IMG/VR virus record: IMGVR_UViG_3300042935_000644
Location: 1 to 40,759 of that record
Strand: one strand, 5' to 3'
From: a virus
Length of the DNA stretch: 40,759 nucleotides
In this document: piece by piece, positions 27,913 through 36,616 of the stretch
Numbering within the stretch: the stretch's first letter is position 1
How the letters are laid out: every line of letters starts with the position of its first letter
Program-made: the position numbers and the translations under genes
Notes under the pieces: model-generated
Seen by the model: only the letters and a program-made list of their open reading frames with translations
Databases searched by the model: none
Told to the model about the DNA's origin: nothing

Positions 27913-28355
27913 CAGAGAGACCATGCGGTGTTCGTAGACACCACGGTTGCACGCATACCAATCACCTTCGCCTGTTCTTGATCTGCTGTGTATATCTTTG
28001 TAATACCCCTATTGAATTGCAATTCAAAAGCAAGGTCATTAATGTTATCAAATGAAACCACGTTCGTAGATATTCCCTTCTTTAATAGCCACCTGTCTAC
28101 TGCTTCCGCAAAGCCAGGGGGGAGCAGTGTATACACCTCCGTACCAACACCCAACCTGTGGATTGAATCACTTAGATGTTTAACAGGCAGTGTGTTTGTC
28201 TGCCACATCTTAAGATACGCATCCCACTTTTCACTTTTTAATAAATAACTAGCCTTAATTTTTTCAAGTTTTCCTGTTGGCTCAGAGGCAAGCACTCCCT
28301 CAAACATTGTTGCCTGCACACGAGGAGCATAGGAAGCAAGATCATTACCCTGCAT
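27912..28355 (-). CDS. Hypothetical protein between helicase loader and helicase
   Basis: A 147-residue protein; the ATG (MQGNDLASYAPRVQ) lies inside the loader's final codons. A possible degenerate HAD-like or Rossmann core is suggested by strand segments TEVYTLLPP, TNVVSFD and TKIYTAD spaced by helices, but the catalytic D-x-D is missing. It could be a replication accessory factor. A later start (MFEGVLASEP) is possible. Its coupling with DnaB (TGATG) suggests matched expression. Confidence 0.68.
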   Translation of the reverse strand: MQGNDLASYAPRVQATMFEGVLASEPTGKLEKIKASYLLKSEKWDAYLKMWQTNTLPVKHLSDSIHRLGVGTEVYTLLPPGFAEAVDRWLLKKGISTNVVSFDNINDLAFELQFNRGITKIYTADQEQAKVIGMRATVVSTNTAWSL

Positions 28356-28986
28356 GTTGTGTGACTCGGTAATCCTTTCCTTCAAACGGAATCTGTAATG
28401 TAGCATCTTGCAAAATAGATGCAAGTCGTGGGCCGTAATTAACGCCGATAGAAGCAATACTCATTTCAGAGGTAACAATCGTAATCAACTTCTGTTCGTA
28501 TCGGCTATTGAGCAAAGAAGAAACAGCGTTCTTAGTAAAGTCTGTTTTCTTCTCCCCACCAAGACCGTCTAGAACAACAATGTCAAAGACTGAGTTGATG
28601 TACTTCAGCAAGTACGGGTCACCATACTCGTCAGGGAGTTCCCCGTCAGAACGCAGTTCATCGTAGGTTGCCGCAATAAACTTCTCAGCGGTGATAAAGA
28701 AACCACCCAACTGATGCTTGTGTAACAACTCAGAAAGAAGCGCTGCTGCTAAATGGGTCTTCCCTGTTCCTGTAGCACCACAGAAATATAAACCTTCGCC
28801 GCTCTCTAGGTTTTCTTTGATGTTGGATGCCCATCCACGAATGGCTTGGGTAACACCCCAACTACCAACCTCATCATCGTAAGAGTCAATCGTTTTATCT
28901 AGGTACCTTTTTGGAATGTGAGCATTACTTACCCGCTCTTTTGGTGAACGGTTTCGCCAGTATCGTGGTCCATGCCAATCAGTCAT
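28345..28986 (-). CDS. DnaC-like AAA+ helicase loader
   Basis: A 213-residue ATPase. Walker A is GATGTGKTHLA (70-80) and Walker B is IVVLDGLG (136-143, D140). The following FTKNAVSSLLNSRYEQKL and TIVTSEMS correspond to the sensor region of DnaC/IstB proteins. It loads the DnaB ring on DNA opened by the initiator (lambda P is a functional analogue). The start MTDWHG is chosen for the GGAGAAG site; it overlaps the upstream stop. Immediate neighbours are the helicase and the initiator module. Confidence 0.9.
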   Translation of the reverse strand: MTDWHGPRYWRNRSPKERVSNAHIPKRYLDKTIDSYDDEVGSWGVTQAIRGWASNIKENLESGEGLYFCGATGTGKTHLAAALLSELLHKHQLGGFFITAEKFIAATYDELRSDGELPDEYGDPYLLKYINSVFDIVVLDGLGGEKKTDFTKNAVSSLLNSRYEQKLITIVTSEMSIASIGVNYGPRLASILQDATLQIPFEGKDYRVTQHAG

Positions 28987-29398
28987 GTAGGTACTTCTCC
29001 AATCGTGGGTCAAACTTAACCTGCTCAGAATCTACGGGAAGAATATCGGAAGTAATCCGTTTAAACAACCCTCCACGGCGACGAACAAATGCGAGCCAAG
29101 GAACTTCTTGATTTGTTAATGGCGTGCGCTTAATGTCTTCTGCAAACAAATCAATCATGCGGTAGATCTGATCAGTTGTTACCGATTTAGATAACATCTC
29201 TTTAAAAACCTTCATCAGAGCAGGTCCGTTTACAGGGGCGTTCAGCGTCATGTTTGTACTTGTAGTGACATCACGAAAATAACGCAGTACGTGGGTCAGT
29301 CCCGTTTTGTTCTTACTAGGGACAACTTGTGTGGGTTCATCCGCTCCTATCGGAGTGACATCCCAATCATCATTTTTCTTTTGGCGTGTAATGGGCAA
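28979..29398 (-). CDS. Hypothetical replication-region protein
   Basis: A 139-residue protein. The N-terminal 35 residues are polar and disordered (MPITRQKKNDDWDV). The rest is helical (ALMKVFKEMLSKSVTTDQIY; RMIDLFAEDIK), somewhat like the DnaD-type domains used by initiators, but this is not demonstrated. It lies between initiator and loader and is coupled to both sides by overlaps, so it may bridge them. Confidence 0.7.
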   Translation of the reverse strand: MPITRQKKNDDWDVTPIGADEPTQVVPSKNKTGLTHVLRYFRDVTTSTNMTLNAPVNGPALMKVFKEMLSKSVTTDQIYRMIDLFAEDIKRTPLTNQEVPWLAFVRRRGGLFKRITSDILPVDSEQVKFDPRLEKYLHD

Positions 29399-29519
29399 CC
29401 CTCACTTTTTTACCATCGGCTACGGGTTCCTCTGACAGTTCCCTGCCTTTAACTGTCCTGCCTTTTTCATCTAGGACTTGGACCTCGTGGTCCCACATCC
29501 ATTTCATAGTTCGTTTCAT
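29370..29519 (-). CDS. Small hypothetical protein
   Basis: A 49-residue protein starting MKRTMKWMWDHEVQVL, after an AGAAAGG site; a longer in-frame start would overlap the initiator gene. It ends in a basic strand (KKVRVAHYTPKEK) overlapping the next gene by 29 bases. Its function is unknown. Confidence 0.6.
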   Translation of the reverse strand: MKRTMKWMWDHEVQVLDEKGRTVKGRELSEEPVADGKKVRVAHYTPKEK

Positions 29520-29530
29520 AAATAACCTTT

Positions 29531-30037
29531 CTATTGGGGAGTTTTTAACTGACGTTGCCATCTAGGGTCTGACAAGAATAAAGCATCTTTCTTTTTCCTT
29601 TTCTGCTTCCCCTCTAGGTTAAGATTAATCTCTCTAGATTGGGTGTCAGCAGTGACACCCTCCGAGGGTGTCCCCAGTGACACCCCGCTAGTGTCACCAG
29701 TGACACTACTAATGGTGTCTCCAGTGACACTACTCCGAGTAATTGGGTTGTTGAAATCAACCCGATAAAGGTTTGTCATGTTCCTACCCGTCCTACTCTT
29801 TCGGACAGTCTTGATAACCGCCCCAGATGCTTCAATGCGGTTCATTGCCCGAATAACAGTCCTGCGGTCATAACCTGTTAGTTCTGCTAGGTGATCGTAG
29901 GACGTAGTGATTTCTTGCCGATCACCACTCATGTAGGTCAGGGCGTGGATTAGTACACACAGAGCCACCGCATCTTGACCTAGGTATTCCAAGACCCATC
30001 GTGGTACTGGTATGAATTGCCCATTTAACTTCGCCAT
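29531..30037 (-). CDS. Replication initiator-like winged-helix protein (lambda O analogue)
   Basis: A 168-residue protein. Residues about 8-95 form a winged-helix domain of the RepA/phage O-N type: VPRWVLEYLG, then the helix-turn-helix LAELTGYDRRTVIRAMNRIE (50-69) and a wing with RTGRNMTNLYRVDF. Residues 103-132 are an imperfect Ser-Val-Thr-Gly-Asp-Thr repeat because that DNA holds four iterons. The C-terminus is basic (GKQKRKKKDA). Such initiators bind iterons inside their own gene, then recruit the loader and helicase. The loader and helicase are encoded just downstream, as in lambda O-P. Confidence 0.82.
   Translation of the reverse strand: MAKLNGQFIPVPRWVLEYLGQDAVALCVLIHALTYMSGDRQEITTSYDHLAELTGYDRRTVIRAMNRIEASGAVIKTVRKSRTGRNMTNLYRVDFNNPITRSSVTGDTISSVTGDTSGVSLGTPSEGVTADTQSREINLNLEGKQKRKKKDALFLSDPRWQRQLKTPQ
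29571..29642. other. AT-rich, purine-skewed tract beside the iterons (candidate unwinding region)
   Basis: Directly next to the iterons, on the 3' side of the initiator gene, the minus strand is rich in A and G (runs such as GAAAAGGAAAAAGAAAG) and the plus strand in T and C. Lambda has an AT-rich, strand-skewed region in the same relative position, where the origin first opens. This is inferred from composition and position only; the tract is also coding (residues about 133-156 of the initiator). Confidence 0.5.
29643..29730. repeat. Four palindromic iterons, candidate replication origin
   Basis: Four copies of a 16-bp sequence GTGTC-N-S-CAGTGACAC lie at 29643-29658, 29668-29683, 29691-29706 and 29715-29730, starting 25, 23 and 24 bases apart. 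The third copy is a perfect palindrome with 7-bp arms (GTGTCAC-CA-GTGACAC); the other three keep the GTGACAC arm exactly and differ at one or two bases elsewhere. They sit inside the initiator gene. The repeat unit, spacing and location match lambda-type origins, where the initiator binds iterons within its own gene. Confidence 0.82.
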
Positions 30038-30184
30038 ATTTGCTTCCTTCTATTTGTCATGTTATAGTTCTTGTACGGGGTTCCCCTTCGCCCCCAGCCT
30101 TGCCTGCGTTTACGCAGGTGGATATGGCGCTTGTGGTAAGGGTGCTGGTGATTTCCCCTTCTTTGATCCAGCACCCCCCACGAG
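30038..30184 (-). promoter_or_regulatory. GC-rich intergenic region with two hairpins and a possible promoter
   Basis: 147 bases without a gene, unusual in this compact genome. A perfect 9-bp stem GGGTGCTGG (30140-30148) pairs with CCAGCACCC (30168-30176). CCTGCG (30103-30108) pairs with CGCAGG (30113-30118) around a 4-base loop. Neither has a T tract on the minus strand, so these are not ordinary terminators. TATAAC on the minus strand (30061-30066) could be a -10 element for the initiator operon, without a good -35. The rest shows no signal. Confidence 0.45.
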
Positions 30185-30802
30185 TTAATTCAAGAGGTTC
30201 TGTAAGGTTTTGATAGGTATGGCTCTTGCTTCCATAGAACCATCCACAAAGGTAACCACCAGTTGGACCATTGAGATCAGCCCTAAGTCCTCCTCAGAGA
30301 AAAGGGGTACTGGGATACCCAAATCCCTTTTGAGCGCATCCTGGGGGCTCCTAGGGGCCTCTACGGGCTCGTTAGCGTTGGGCTCATCGTCAGTTACCCA
30401 GATAGGCACCAAACCATTAGTCAAGTCCTGCAGCATCATCCCAAGCCTGTCTCCCTCAAAGATAATACTTTGGGTCATTTGGGTAGGGTTTTCTTGTTCG
30501 TCTGCGTCAAACAGTACAAGGATATGGGCTTTAGAGTTGATCTTCAGGGTGTCCAAGATCAAATCGTCTACTGCTATGACATTGGTAGCCGCTTGCATAA
30601 TGGTGGGGTGCACCCTGCCCGAAGCAAAGTAAACAGTAAAGTCCGCACCGTAGTCCACTAACCAATCCAATACCCGTGCTTGACCAGCAGTGGGCCTACC
30701 CGACCACATGTAGTGGAACTTTGCACCCTCTTTGACATCTCCCAAACCCGCTTCAATTACGTTTGCTGGAGCATTCCCCGTACCACCAATAATGTATTCC
30801 AT
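30185..30802 (-). CDS. Hypothetical protein
   Basis: A 205-residue acidic protein starting MEYIIGGTGNAPANVI after an AGGAAAC site. The first 130 residues alternate strands and helices in a Rossmann-like manner (ADFTVYFASGR; AHILVLFDADEQ). A Pro/Glu-rich linker follows (NANEPVEAPRSP), then a small C-terminal beta-rich part. It sits between tail genes and the replication block. No family is recognised. Confidence 0.72.
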   Translation of the reverse strand: MEYIIGGTGNAPANVIEAGLGDVKEGAKFHYMWSGRPTAGQARVLDWLVDYGADFTVYFASGRVHPTIMQAATNVIAVDDLILDTLKINSKAHILVLFDADEQENPTQMTQSIIFEGDRLGMMLQDLTNGLVPIWVTDDEPNANEPVEAPRSPQDALKRDLGIPVPLFSEEDLGLISMVQLVVTFVDGSMEARAIPIKTLQNLLN

Positions 30803-30825
30803 GTTGTTTCCTGTTCTTGGTATTG

Positions 30826-31080
30826 TTATTTGACTACTCGCCTACTTAACATGTCCCCTAAGAGGGTGAGTAAGCGTAGCAGAGAGTGTACTGTTCCTGC
30901 AAGGCTGGCTACTGCTAATCCTGTAATCCAACGATCAGGGAAATGTAAGATAAAAGTAGAGCCATAAGCCAAGACCACACCAAACAAAACTTTAACCCAA
31001 GGCATTGCTTCACGTGGGGAAAGTGCGTCTGCAATTTGAACCAGTTTGTATACGGCTAATGCACAAATTAAGTAATTCAT
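30826..31080 (-). CDS. Small multi-span membrane protein, possible holin
   Basis: An 84-residue protein with three hydrophobic stretches (about 1-17, 33-52 and 58-77) separated by short charged loops, ending in basic SRRVVK. The start shares a base with the upstream tail gene stop (TGATG) and has GGAAAG ahead. Size and topology fit a holin, and it follows the tail genes, but no lysin gene is adjacent, so this is only a guess. Confidence 0.62.
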   Translation of the reverse strand: MNYLICALAVYKLVQIADALSPREAMPWVKVLFGVVLAYGSTFILHFPDRWITGLAVASLAGTVHSLLRLLTLLGDMLSRRVVK

Positions 31081-32723
31081 CACGTCTTTCCAGGAATCCA
31101 ATCAAATTGTATTGTGTAATCAATGTTGGTATCAAGCAACATTGTTACAGGTAATAGTTGAGGTAGCAACCTAGTTATTGCATTATTTACTTTTTTCTTG
31201 TTTGTAGAATAAACGGAGTAAGAAGCATACGTGCTCCCTGACCAAGCGTGGTCAGAGAAATTGTCTTGGTAAACAAAACCACCAAAATCTGAAGAGCCGT
31301 TAAAGAACTCACCATACTTCCCAGGTTCTACCATCCATTGAGATACCGTGGTACTTTCACCTGGTTGGAGTGAAAAAATCATTACAGGGTACCGTGTTGT
31401 TGTTGTTGCCAGCACTGGCATTTTTATAACCAAACGGGAACTTGGTGTAAGTTCTTCAGATATACCACTTTCCTCAAGTTGAGACTCAGTATTCCAAGTT
31501 GTCCATGAGGCTGATGCTGACCATTGTGCACCATGGATAATGCCATCACCAACTACTTTGGCAGATGACCAGTACTCTACATCGGCTGCTACGGGAACTT
31601 CTACTAAAGAAGTTAAGGCAAACTGCACTGATGCCGAATCGGTATTAGTTACAATTAAGTTTTCACCAGATTTGGTAAAAGTGCAGGAGGCACTAGAGGA
31701 ACTAAATTCCCACTTCTTAGTGCCAGACTCAACAACAAACAAAGAGTCAGCAACTAAGTTTGCTTTCTCAGCGTAGACACGAAAAGTGTATCTGGGTGAA
31801 ACTGGTGACTCAACTACATCCACTTGGCAACCACTTAATGCGGTCATGTATTGTTTAATTGAACTGATTGTTCCCTTTTGTTGTCGGTAATAACCGATGT
31901 CTTGAAGTATTTGACGAAGGCGGGATGTTCCAATTTCTTTAGAAGTAACCTCCAAAGCAAACATATCAGCCAAGGCATCAATAGATTGGGATTCATTTAC
32001 CGATGGGTCATACTGTGTCATTACGCTATTTATTAAAGTTCTTGTTTTATCTAATTCAAAACTAAAGATACTTAAAAATCTAGATAATTGTCCACGACCT
32101 AAACCACTTGGGTCTAGATTTGCGCCAGCAGTGTCACCAACCCGATATTGTGCTGGGATTCTGTTCCAAAGTTGATCATATGAACCATAGTTTTTTGGAA
32201 TAAGTTCCTGTAATGTGGTCATTCTTTCGTACCAATTTACTCCTGTAATTCCTGCTCCATTTTGATTCCAATGGATAAACAAAGAATAATAAGCCCAAGT
32301 TTCTATACTATTTGTAGATAAACCTGTATGTTCAAATGCATAGTCAATATCAAAATACTTTTGCGTTTTTATGATTATTCCGTCTGCAACCGTTTCAGGA
32401 AACCCCGTAGGAGAATACACAATGACTATTTCAAACGGTTTTGTTTCTCCTTCTAAAATATTTAATTTATCTGTTAATGCTATTTCTGTCCAGTCTAATT
32501 TAACAGTGTCATAATCTGTAGCAGTTGCTGAAAAGGTAACAGTAGTTGTTAATTCAGCAACGGCTGCTACAAACGCATCTGCCCTTAGTGCAAAGTCTGA
32601 ATCTAGACGTGTTAACCCTGGAGGTGCGGTGGTTTCATCACCACGCACATACGAACCAAATGGGTTTGCATCGGGACTAGCAACAAGGTCTACACGCCTT
32701 AATTTAAAGGAAGAGTATGCCAT
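31080..32723 (-). CDS. Tail protein, gpI-like, with large C-terminal domain
   Basis: A 547-residue protein following baseplate J, where P2-like phages place gpI. A central part (about 165-310) has TLQELIPKNYG, then FLSIFSFELDKTRTLINS and LRQILQDIGYYRQQKGTISS, typical of phage tail protein I. The N-terminus is unrelated, and the C-terminal half is a beta-rich Ser/Thr domain that may be a carbohydrate-binding or fibre-attachment part. It probably joins tail fibres to the baseplate. It is coupled to the membrane protein gene downstream. Confidence 0.8.
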   Translation of the reverse strand: MAYSSFKLRRVDLVASPDANPFGSYVRGDETTAPPGLTRLDSDFALRADAFVAAVAELTTTVTFSATATDYDTVKLDWTEIALTDKLNILEGETKPFEIVIVYSPTGFPETVADGIIIKTQKYFDIDYAFEHTGLSTNSIETWAYYSLFIHWNQNGAGITGVNWYERMTTLQELIPKNYGSYDQLWNRIPAQYRVGDTAGANLDPSGLGRGQLSRFLSIFSFELDKTRTLINSVMTQYDPSVNESQSIDALADMFALEVTSKEIGTSRLRQILQDIGYYRQQKGTISSIKQYMTALSGCQVDVVESPVSPRYTFRVYAEKANLVADSLFVVESGTKKWEFSSSSASCTFTKSGENLIVTNTDSASVQFALTSLVEVPVAADVEYWSSAKVVGDGIIHGAQWSASASWTTWNTESQLEESGISEELTPSSRLVIKMPVLATTTTRYPVMIFSLQPGESTTVSQWMVEPGKYGEFFNGSSDFGGFVYQDNFSDHAWSGSTYASYSVYSTNKKKVNNAITRLLPQLLPVTMLLDTNIDYTIQFDWIPGKT

Positions 32724-32726
32724 TGC

Positions 32727-34526
32727 CTATACAACTCCACCACTTGAAGTAATGCTTAATTCTGAAAGCAAGAGCAAATTATTATCTCCTGCTTTAACAC
32801 CCTTGACTACAGGGCTTAGGCCAACAGTGTCAATTACTGAAGAACTACCAGTAGTAAACCTATCTACGGTTACATAATCTACACCTGGAACATCTATGAT
32901 GGCCCTATACAGGGTGCCTAGAGATATGGTTTGACCAAAAGTAACAGCATCAAAACTAAACAAAGATTTAATGGCAAGCGTAATTGCGTCTTCAACGCTT
33001 GCTTGTACTGATGTAGCCAAGACATTTACAGTAATACTTACTTTGACAAGATCTAAGGCAACGCTTGGCATAACTACTGTGTTGACACCAACCATTTGGC
33101 GTGGCTCAATATATGAGTAAATACCATCTCGGTAGTCAGTTTCAAGACTTAATGGGCTAGTTGTGGCGCTGGTTGCTAAAGTGCCATCGTAGGTTGCTTG
33201 AGCACCTAGTGCATAAATCTTTACTTGTGCATTTTGGTAAGTTGCAGAAGAGGATACAGATGCAGACGTAATGTTGGCTACGTTTAGGTCATACAACAAT
33301 GTAGACCCAGTAGACCCTGTCTTAACAATAAAAGTCCCATCAAAAATATCATCAACATCAAATACTGCAATAGTTTCACCGACAGATAAACCATGAGCGG
33401 TGTTTGTAGTCATTGTGGCTACGCTGGCACTTACGGATTTGTTTGTAATGTACCCAGTTTTAGCAACTGCTCCTGTTACCACGCTTGCGTTTGCTTTAAT
33501 AATGCCAGGGACACGTAAAGTTAAATCACGGTAATCTTGGATAGATACAGCACGATCTTGTGATCGGAATGATGCAGGTATGTTTACTTGTAGCGAGTTA
33601 ATGGTTTCACTATTTGTTCCACCGCTTGCTGCAAAGGTGTTTGGGGTAATATCAATACCATCATAAGGGGGGCCAAAAGCATTGGTTAATGACTCAAATT
33701 CAGTAATTGAGTTAGCATCAACATTTCCTGCAGAGCCACGAGACCTGCGATAACTTATTGTTATTACAGCATTTGTCGTTGGTATTTTTCCGTAAACACC
33801 ATTACCAAAAACCACAGTAGAAGTGTCATCTGCGTTTAAAACTATTGTATAGATGTTGTCTGTATTAGTTGCATCAATAAACCGATCTATTGGTGCATAA
33901 TTAACATTAGTACCACCAGCCCCTTCAGCAACAGAAACTTCTACTGAGGTTGCAACTACTCCTGTTTTGTTTAATGTAAACCTTTGTGAAGAAAGACCGT
34001 TGCTCGTATAAGTTTGTGTAAATAGTTCACCTTCTTGTAGGGTGACAGGTATCGTTGCTGACTTTGCATAAGTGGTGTATCCAAAGATACTTGTTCCAGT
34101 GTCATTGATAGCAATAGAACGTGTAGATGTAAAGACAACGGCATCAGCACCACTAATTAGTGGGTTTGCAACAAACCTTGTGTTCTTTGGTATAAGTATT
34201 GGCGTAGCATCCGTTGCTGCCGAGTTTGTTGCATTTAACGTAATAGTTGCTGTTGCTGCTGTTCTTCCAGTTGGTGTGTAGTCTAGAAGATTGGCAATTG
34301 CCATAATGCTGGATCGTTGTGTAGCAGTAGATAAGAACGCTTCTTGCGCTGCACGATCAACATAGTAATGGAGTATGTCTCCCATGTACGCCCAAAGGTC
34401 TACCAACAACATGCCAAAATCCGAAGCATCTCGTGATGTCCATTCGGGCAATACAGATTCTGCTCGGGCTAACAGGTCTGCTTTAATTGCAAAATAGTCC
34501 CGACTAGTGTAATCAAAAGTTGTCAT
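32727..34526 (-). CDS. Baseplate J-like wedge protein
   Basis: A 599-residue protein. The N-terminus FDYTSRDYFAIKADLLARA, then WTSRDASDFGMLLVDLWAYM and YYVDRAAQEAFLSTATQRSS, are the hallmarks of Mu gp47/P2 gpJ-type baseplate proteins. The middle has long beta-rich Thr/Ala/Asn repeats; the C-terminal end returns to the J fold (TLYRAIIDVPGVDYVTVD). It assembles the baseplate wedge around the hub. It overlaps gp25 by 4 bases. Confidence 0.9.
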   Translation of the reverse strand: MTTFDYTSRDYFAIKADLLARAESVLPEWTSRDASDFGMLLVDLWAYMGDILHYYVDRAAQEAFLSTATQRSSIMAIANLLDYTPTGRTAATATITLNATNSAATDATPILIPKNTRFVANPLISGADAVVFTSTRSIAINDTGTSIFGYTTYAKSATIPVTLQEGELFTQTYTSNGLSSQRFTLNKTGVVATSVEVSVAEGAGGTNVNYAPIDRFIDATNTDNIYTIVLNADDTSTVVFGNGVYGKIPTTNAVITISYRRSRGSAGNVDANSITEFESLTNAFGPPYDGIDITPNTFAASGGTNSETINSLQVNIPASFRSQDRAVSIQDYRDLTLRVPGIIKANASVVTGAVAKTGYITNKSVSASVATMTTNTAHGLSVGETIAVFDVDDIFDGTFIVKTGSTGSTLLYDLNVANITSASVSSSATYQNAQVKIYALGAQATYDGTLATSATTSPLSLETDYRDGIYSYIEPRQMVGVNTVVMPSVALDLVKVSITVNVLATSVQASVEDAITLAIKSLFSFDAVTFGQTISLGTLYRAIIDVPGVDYVTVDRFTTGSSSVIDTVGLSPVVKGVKAGDNNLLLLSELSITSSGGVV

Positions 34527-34933
34527 AAGTTCGTTTCCTCGGTAAGAGATAGTGGGGATACTAAATTAAATGCTGCACTAGTAACTTCATTGTTTGGTGG
34601 TACTACGTACAAAACTTCAATCATTTGGGTATTATCGGGGATATCTCCCCTTGATGTAGGGTTTACCAATCTAATATCCACAATGTTTACACCAGACACA
34701 TTAGTGAGTAAGCCGTCATGGAGTTCTCTTTTGTACTCACTAAACACTAACAAGTCATAGTTTTCAAAGACTAAAGTTTGACTGTTTCCACCATATGCTG
34801 GATTCATAGGTCTTTCAAACTCTTGTGTAAGTACATAGTCTCTTATCTTTTGCCCTATTTCTTTTTCAAGATCAGTTTCTTTAGATATCTTTCCAGACGT
34901 TGCAATAGAAAATGGTGTTTTAATAGTAGACAT
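34523..34933 (-). CDS. gp25/GPW-like baseplate wedge protein
   Basis: A 136-residue protein whose core matches the gp25-lysozyme-like family: IGQKIRDYVLTQEFERPMNP (residues about 26-45), then QTLVFENYD and a helix, then VDIRLVN. It joins the sheath end to the baseplate in contractile tails and is a strong marker for a myovirus. It sits between the spike and baseplate J, the usual order. Confidence 0.87.
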   Translation of the reverse strand: MSTIKTPFSIATSGKISKETDLEKEIGQKIRDYVLTQEFERPMNPAYGGNSQTLVFENYDLLVFSEYKRELHDGLLTNVSGVNIVDIRLVNPTSRGDIPDNTQMIEVLYVVPPNNEVTSAAFNLVSPLSLTEETNL

Positions 34934-34935
34934 AG

Positions 34936-35463
34936 TTACCTAAATATTCCTAAAAAAGAAGCGTCTTTGTATGATTGCAACTCACTGTCTGATGCTACAC
35001 CACCAAAAGTAAAAATAACATTGCTTCCAGTGGTAATGGACCCCGTGCTGGACATGCTCATAGTATCGGCACCATCAATGTTGATAGTCAGTAATGTTAT
35101 TGCTTCTGCGGCATAGTTTGCATTAGTTCCTACCCATTTATTAATGGCACTGTCCCACACAGGTACAGAACCAGATGAAGGTGTTGGTATGTCTACATCT
35201 GCTAAATCTGCTAAATCTGGTAAATCTACTACTGGATTATCAACCTGTACCCAAAAGATATTAGTAAAACTATCATCATCAGAAGTTACTACGATCTGTT
35301 CACCTACATTAGGTACATGCCAAACACCATTTGTTGCTTTTCGTCCCACACGTGAAATATCTAAAGCAGTGTCAGAACCAAATTTGGCAGGTATCCGCAC
35401 ACGAATATCACCAGTAGCGGCATTAGCCTGTGTAACAATTGCTCTATGGGTGTTAGTAGACAT
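34936..35463 (-). CDS. Baseplate spike protein with OB fold (gp5/gpV-like)
   Basis: A 175-residue protein starting MSTNTHRAIVTQANAAT, a start with an AAGGA site 10 bases upstream of the ATG; a longer frame would overlap the hub gene more. The first 90 residues look like the OB fold of phage spike proteins (DIRVRIPAKFG, WHVPNVGEQIVV, NIFWVQVDN). The remainder is Ser/Thr-rich with strands typical of spike extensions. It would form the membrane-piercing spike. It overlaps the hub gene by 11 bases. Confidence 0.8.
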   Translation of the reverse strand: MSTNTHRAIVTQANAATGDIRVRIPAKFGSDTALDISRVGRKATNGVWHVPNVGEQIVVTSDDDSFTNIFWVQVDNPVVDLPDLADLADVDIPTPSSGSVPVWDSAINKWVGTNANYAAEAITLLTINIDGADTMSMSSTGSITTGSNVIFTFGGVASDSELQSYKDASFLGIFR

Positions 35464-36616
35464 ATGAAAATTCCTTAGAGGTTTCCCATATTTTATTTTG
35501 TAACACTGGCTTAGGTGGGGCAATATATGATTTGCCTTCTTTTGTAAGCATTGGCGCTAAGTTAGTAGAATCAGTTTTAATATGTAAATAAGTTATGTAG
35601 TTTTCTACGTTAATTAAATGGCGTACATCTTGGACAATCCAGTAACCATCAAATTCAGAATTGTATTTACTAATCTCTACAATTGATCCTGGTAGTAGGG
35701 TAGAGATGCCAGACACAACAAGGTCTGCGTGGAACGGCAGTGATTTTTTAACATACCCTTCGGTAAGTTGCTTCAGCGTATTAATAGAGGTTGCTTGTAG
35801 TGTTATTTCTTGGGTAAACCTTCCATGAACTGGTTGGCCTAGCCCACTTGAGGCAGTAGCCCCTGAAACATTTTGAAGTGTTTTACCTTTGGGTGTTAGT
35901 GTTTTTAGTAAGTAGTTGTAACTATCACCATCAGGAGTTATGTCTCCAAAGGTTCCATTGAATTCCATAATTACACCAGGCACCCTTTTCTTACCATCGT
36001 CACCTTCTGGAGAGTGCAAAACTGTAGGTATCTGCCCTCGGTAGTAATTAGAAAATGGGTCATATATGTTTAGGTGGGCGTTTGATGCAGTTACGTAATA
36101 CCCCAATTTGTTAGCACTATCTACCAATACTTCCCAATCTGATTTGTTGCTTTGATCAATTACTGGAAAAACATAAGAGTTATTGGGAACTGAGTATGAA
36201 AAGTTGTACTTTGTTGCTAGTTTTTTTACTAAGGCTGGTAACGAAGTGTTCTTATACACAGCGCTTTTTGGAGGTTTCATTTCATAACTTGTTCCAAAGC
36301 AAACCACTTTTGCTTCTTGGATAAGGGAATCGTTAACAGAACCCATGCGGGAGTATGCGCCAATCTCTACATAAGCAACATACCCATTAAACTCTATTAC
36401 GTTAGCCGTATTGTTTCCAAAGGTAATTGTTACGGGAAGTCCACGGTAGGCAGTAACTGCGGCTGCAGGGAAACCTGAATAAGTAATGGTTGCAATGTCA
36501 TGTTTGTTTTCTGAATAAGATAACTCAACAGAGGCAACTTGGGAGTCAGGAACAGAACCACCAACAATGTCGGTAGTGATAATTGGGGCATCATTAAAAG
36601 GAAACCGAGTAATCAT
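35453..36616 (-). CDS. Baseplate hub protein (gpD/gp27-like)
   Basis: A 387-residue protein. The N-terminal region has strand pairs (VELSYSENKHDIATITYSGF; GLPVTITFGN; VIEFNGYVAYVEI) like the first domain of late control D/VgrG proteins. The middle (LVKKLATKYNFSYSVPNNSY) is the typical hub insertion. It sits between LysM and spike, which is the classical position. It forms the trimeric hub that connects tube and spike. Confidence 0.83.
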   Translation of the reverse strand: MITRFPFNDAPIITTDIVGGSVPDSQVASVELSYSENKHDIATITYSGFPAAAVTAYRGLPVTITFGNNTANVIEFNGYVAYVEIGAYSRMGSVNDSLIQEAKVVCFGTSYEMKPPKSAVYKNTSLPALVKKLATKYNFSYSVPNNSYVFPVIDQSNKSDWEVLVDSANKLGYYVTASNAHLNIYDPFSNYYRGQIPTVLHSPEGDDGKKRVPGVIMEFNGTFGDITPDGDSYNYLLKTLTPKGKTLQNVSGATASSGLGQPVHGRFTQEITLQATSINTLKQLTEGYVKKSLPFHADLVVSGISTLLPGSIVEISKYNSEFDGYWIVQDVRHLINVENYITYLHIKTDSTNLAPMLTKEGKSYIAPPKPVLQNKIWETSKEFSYVY

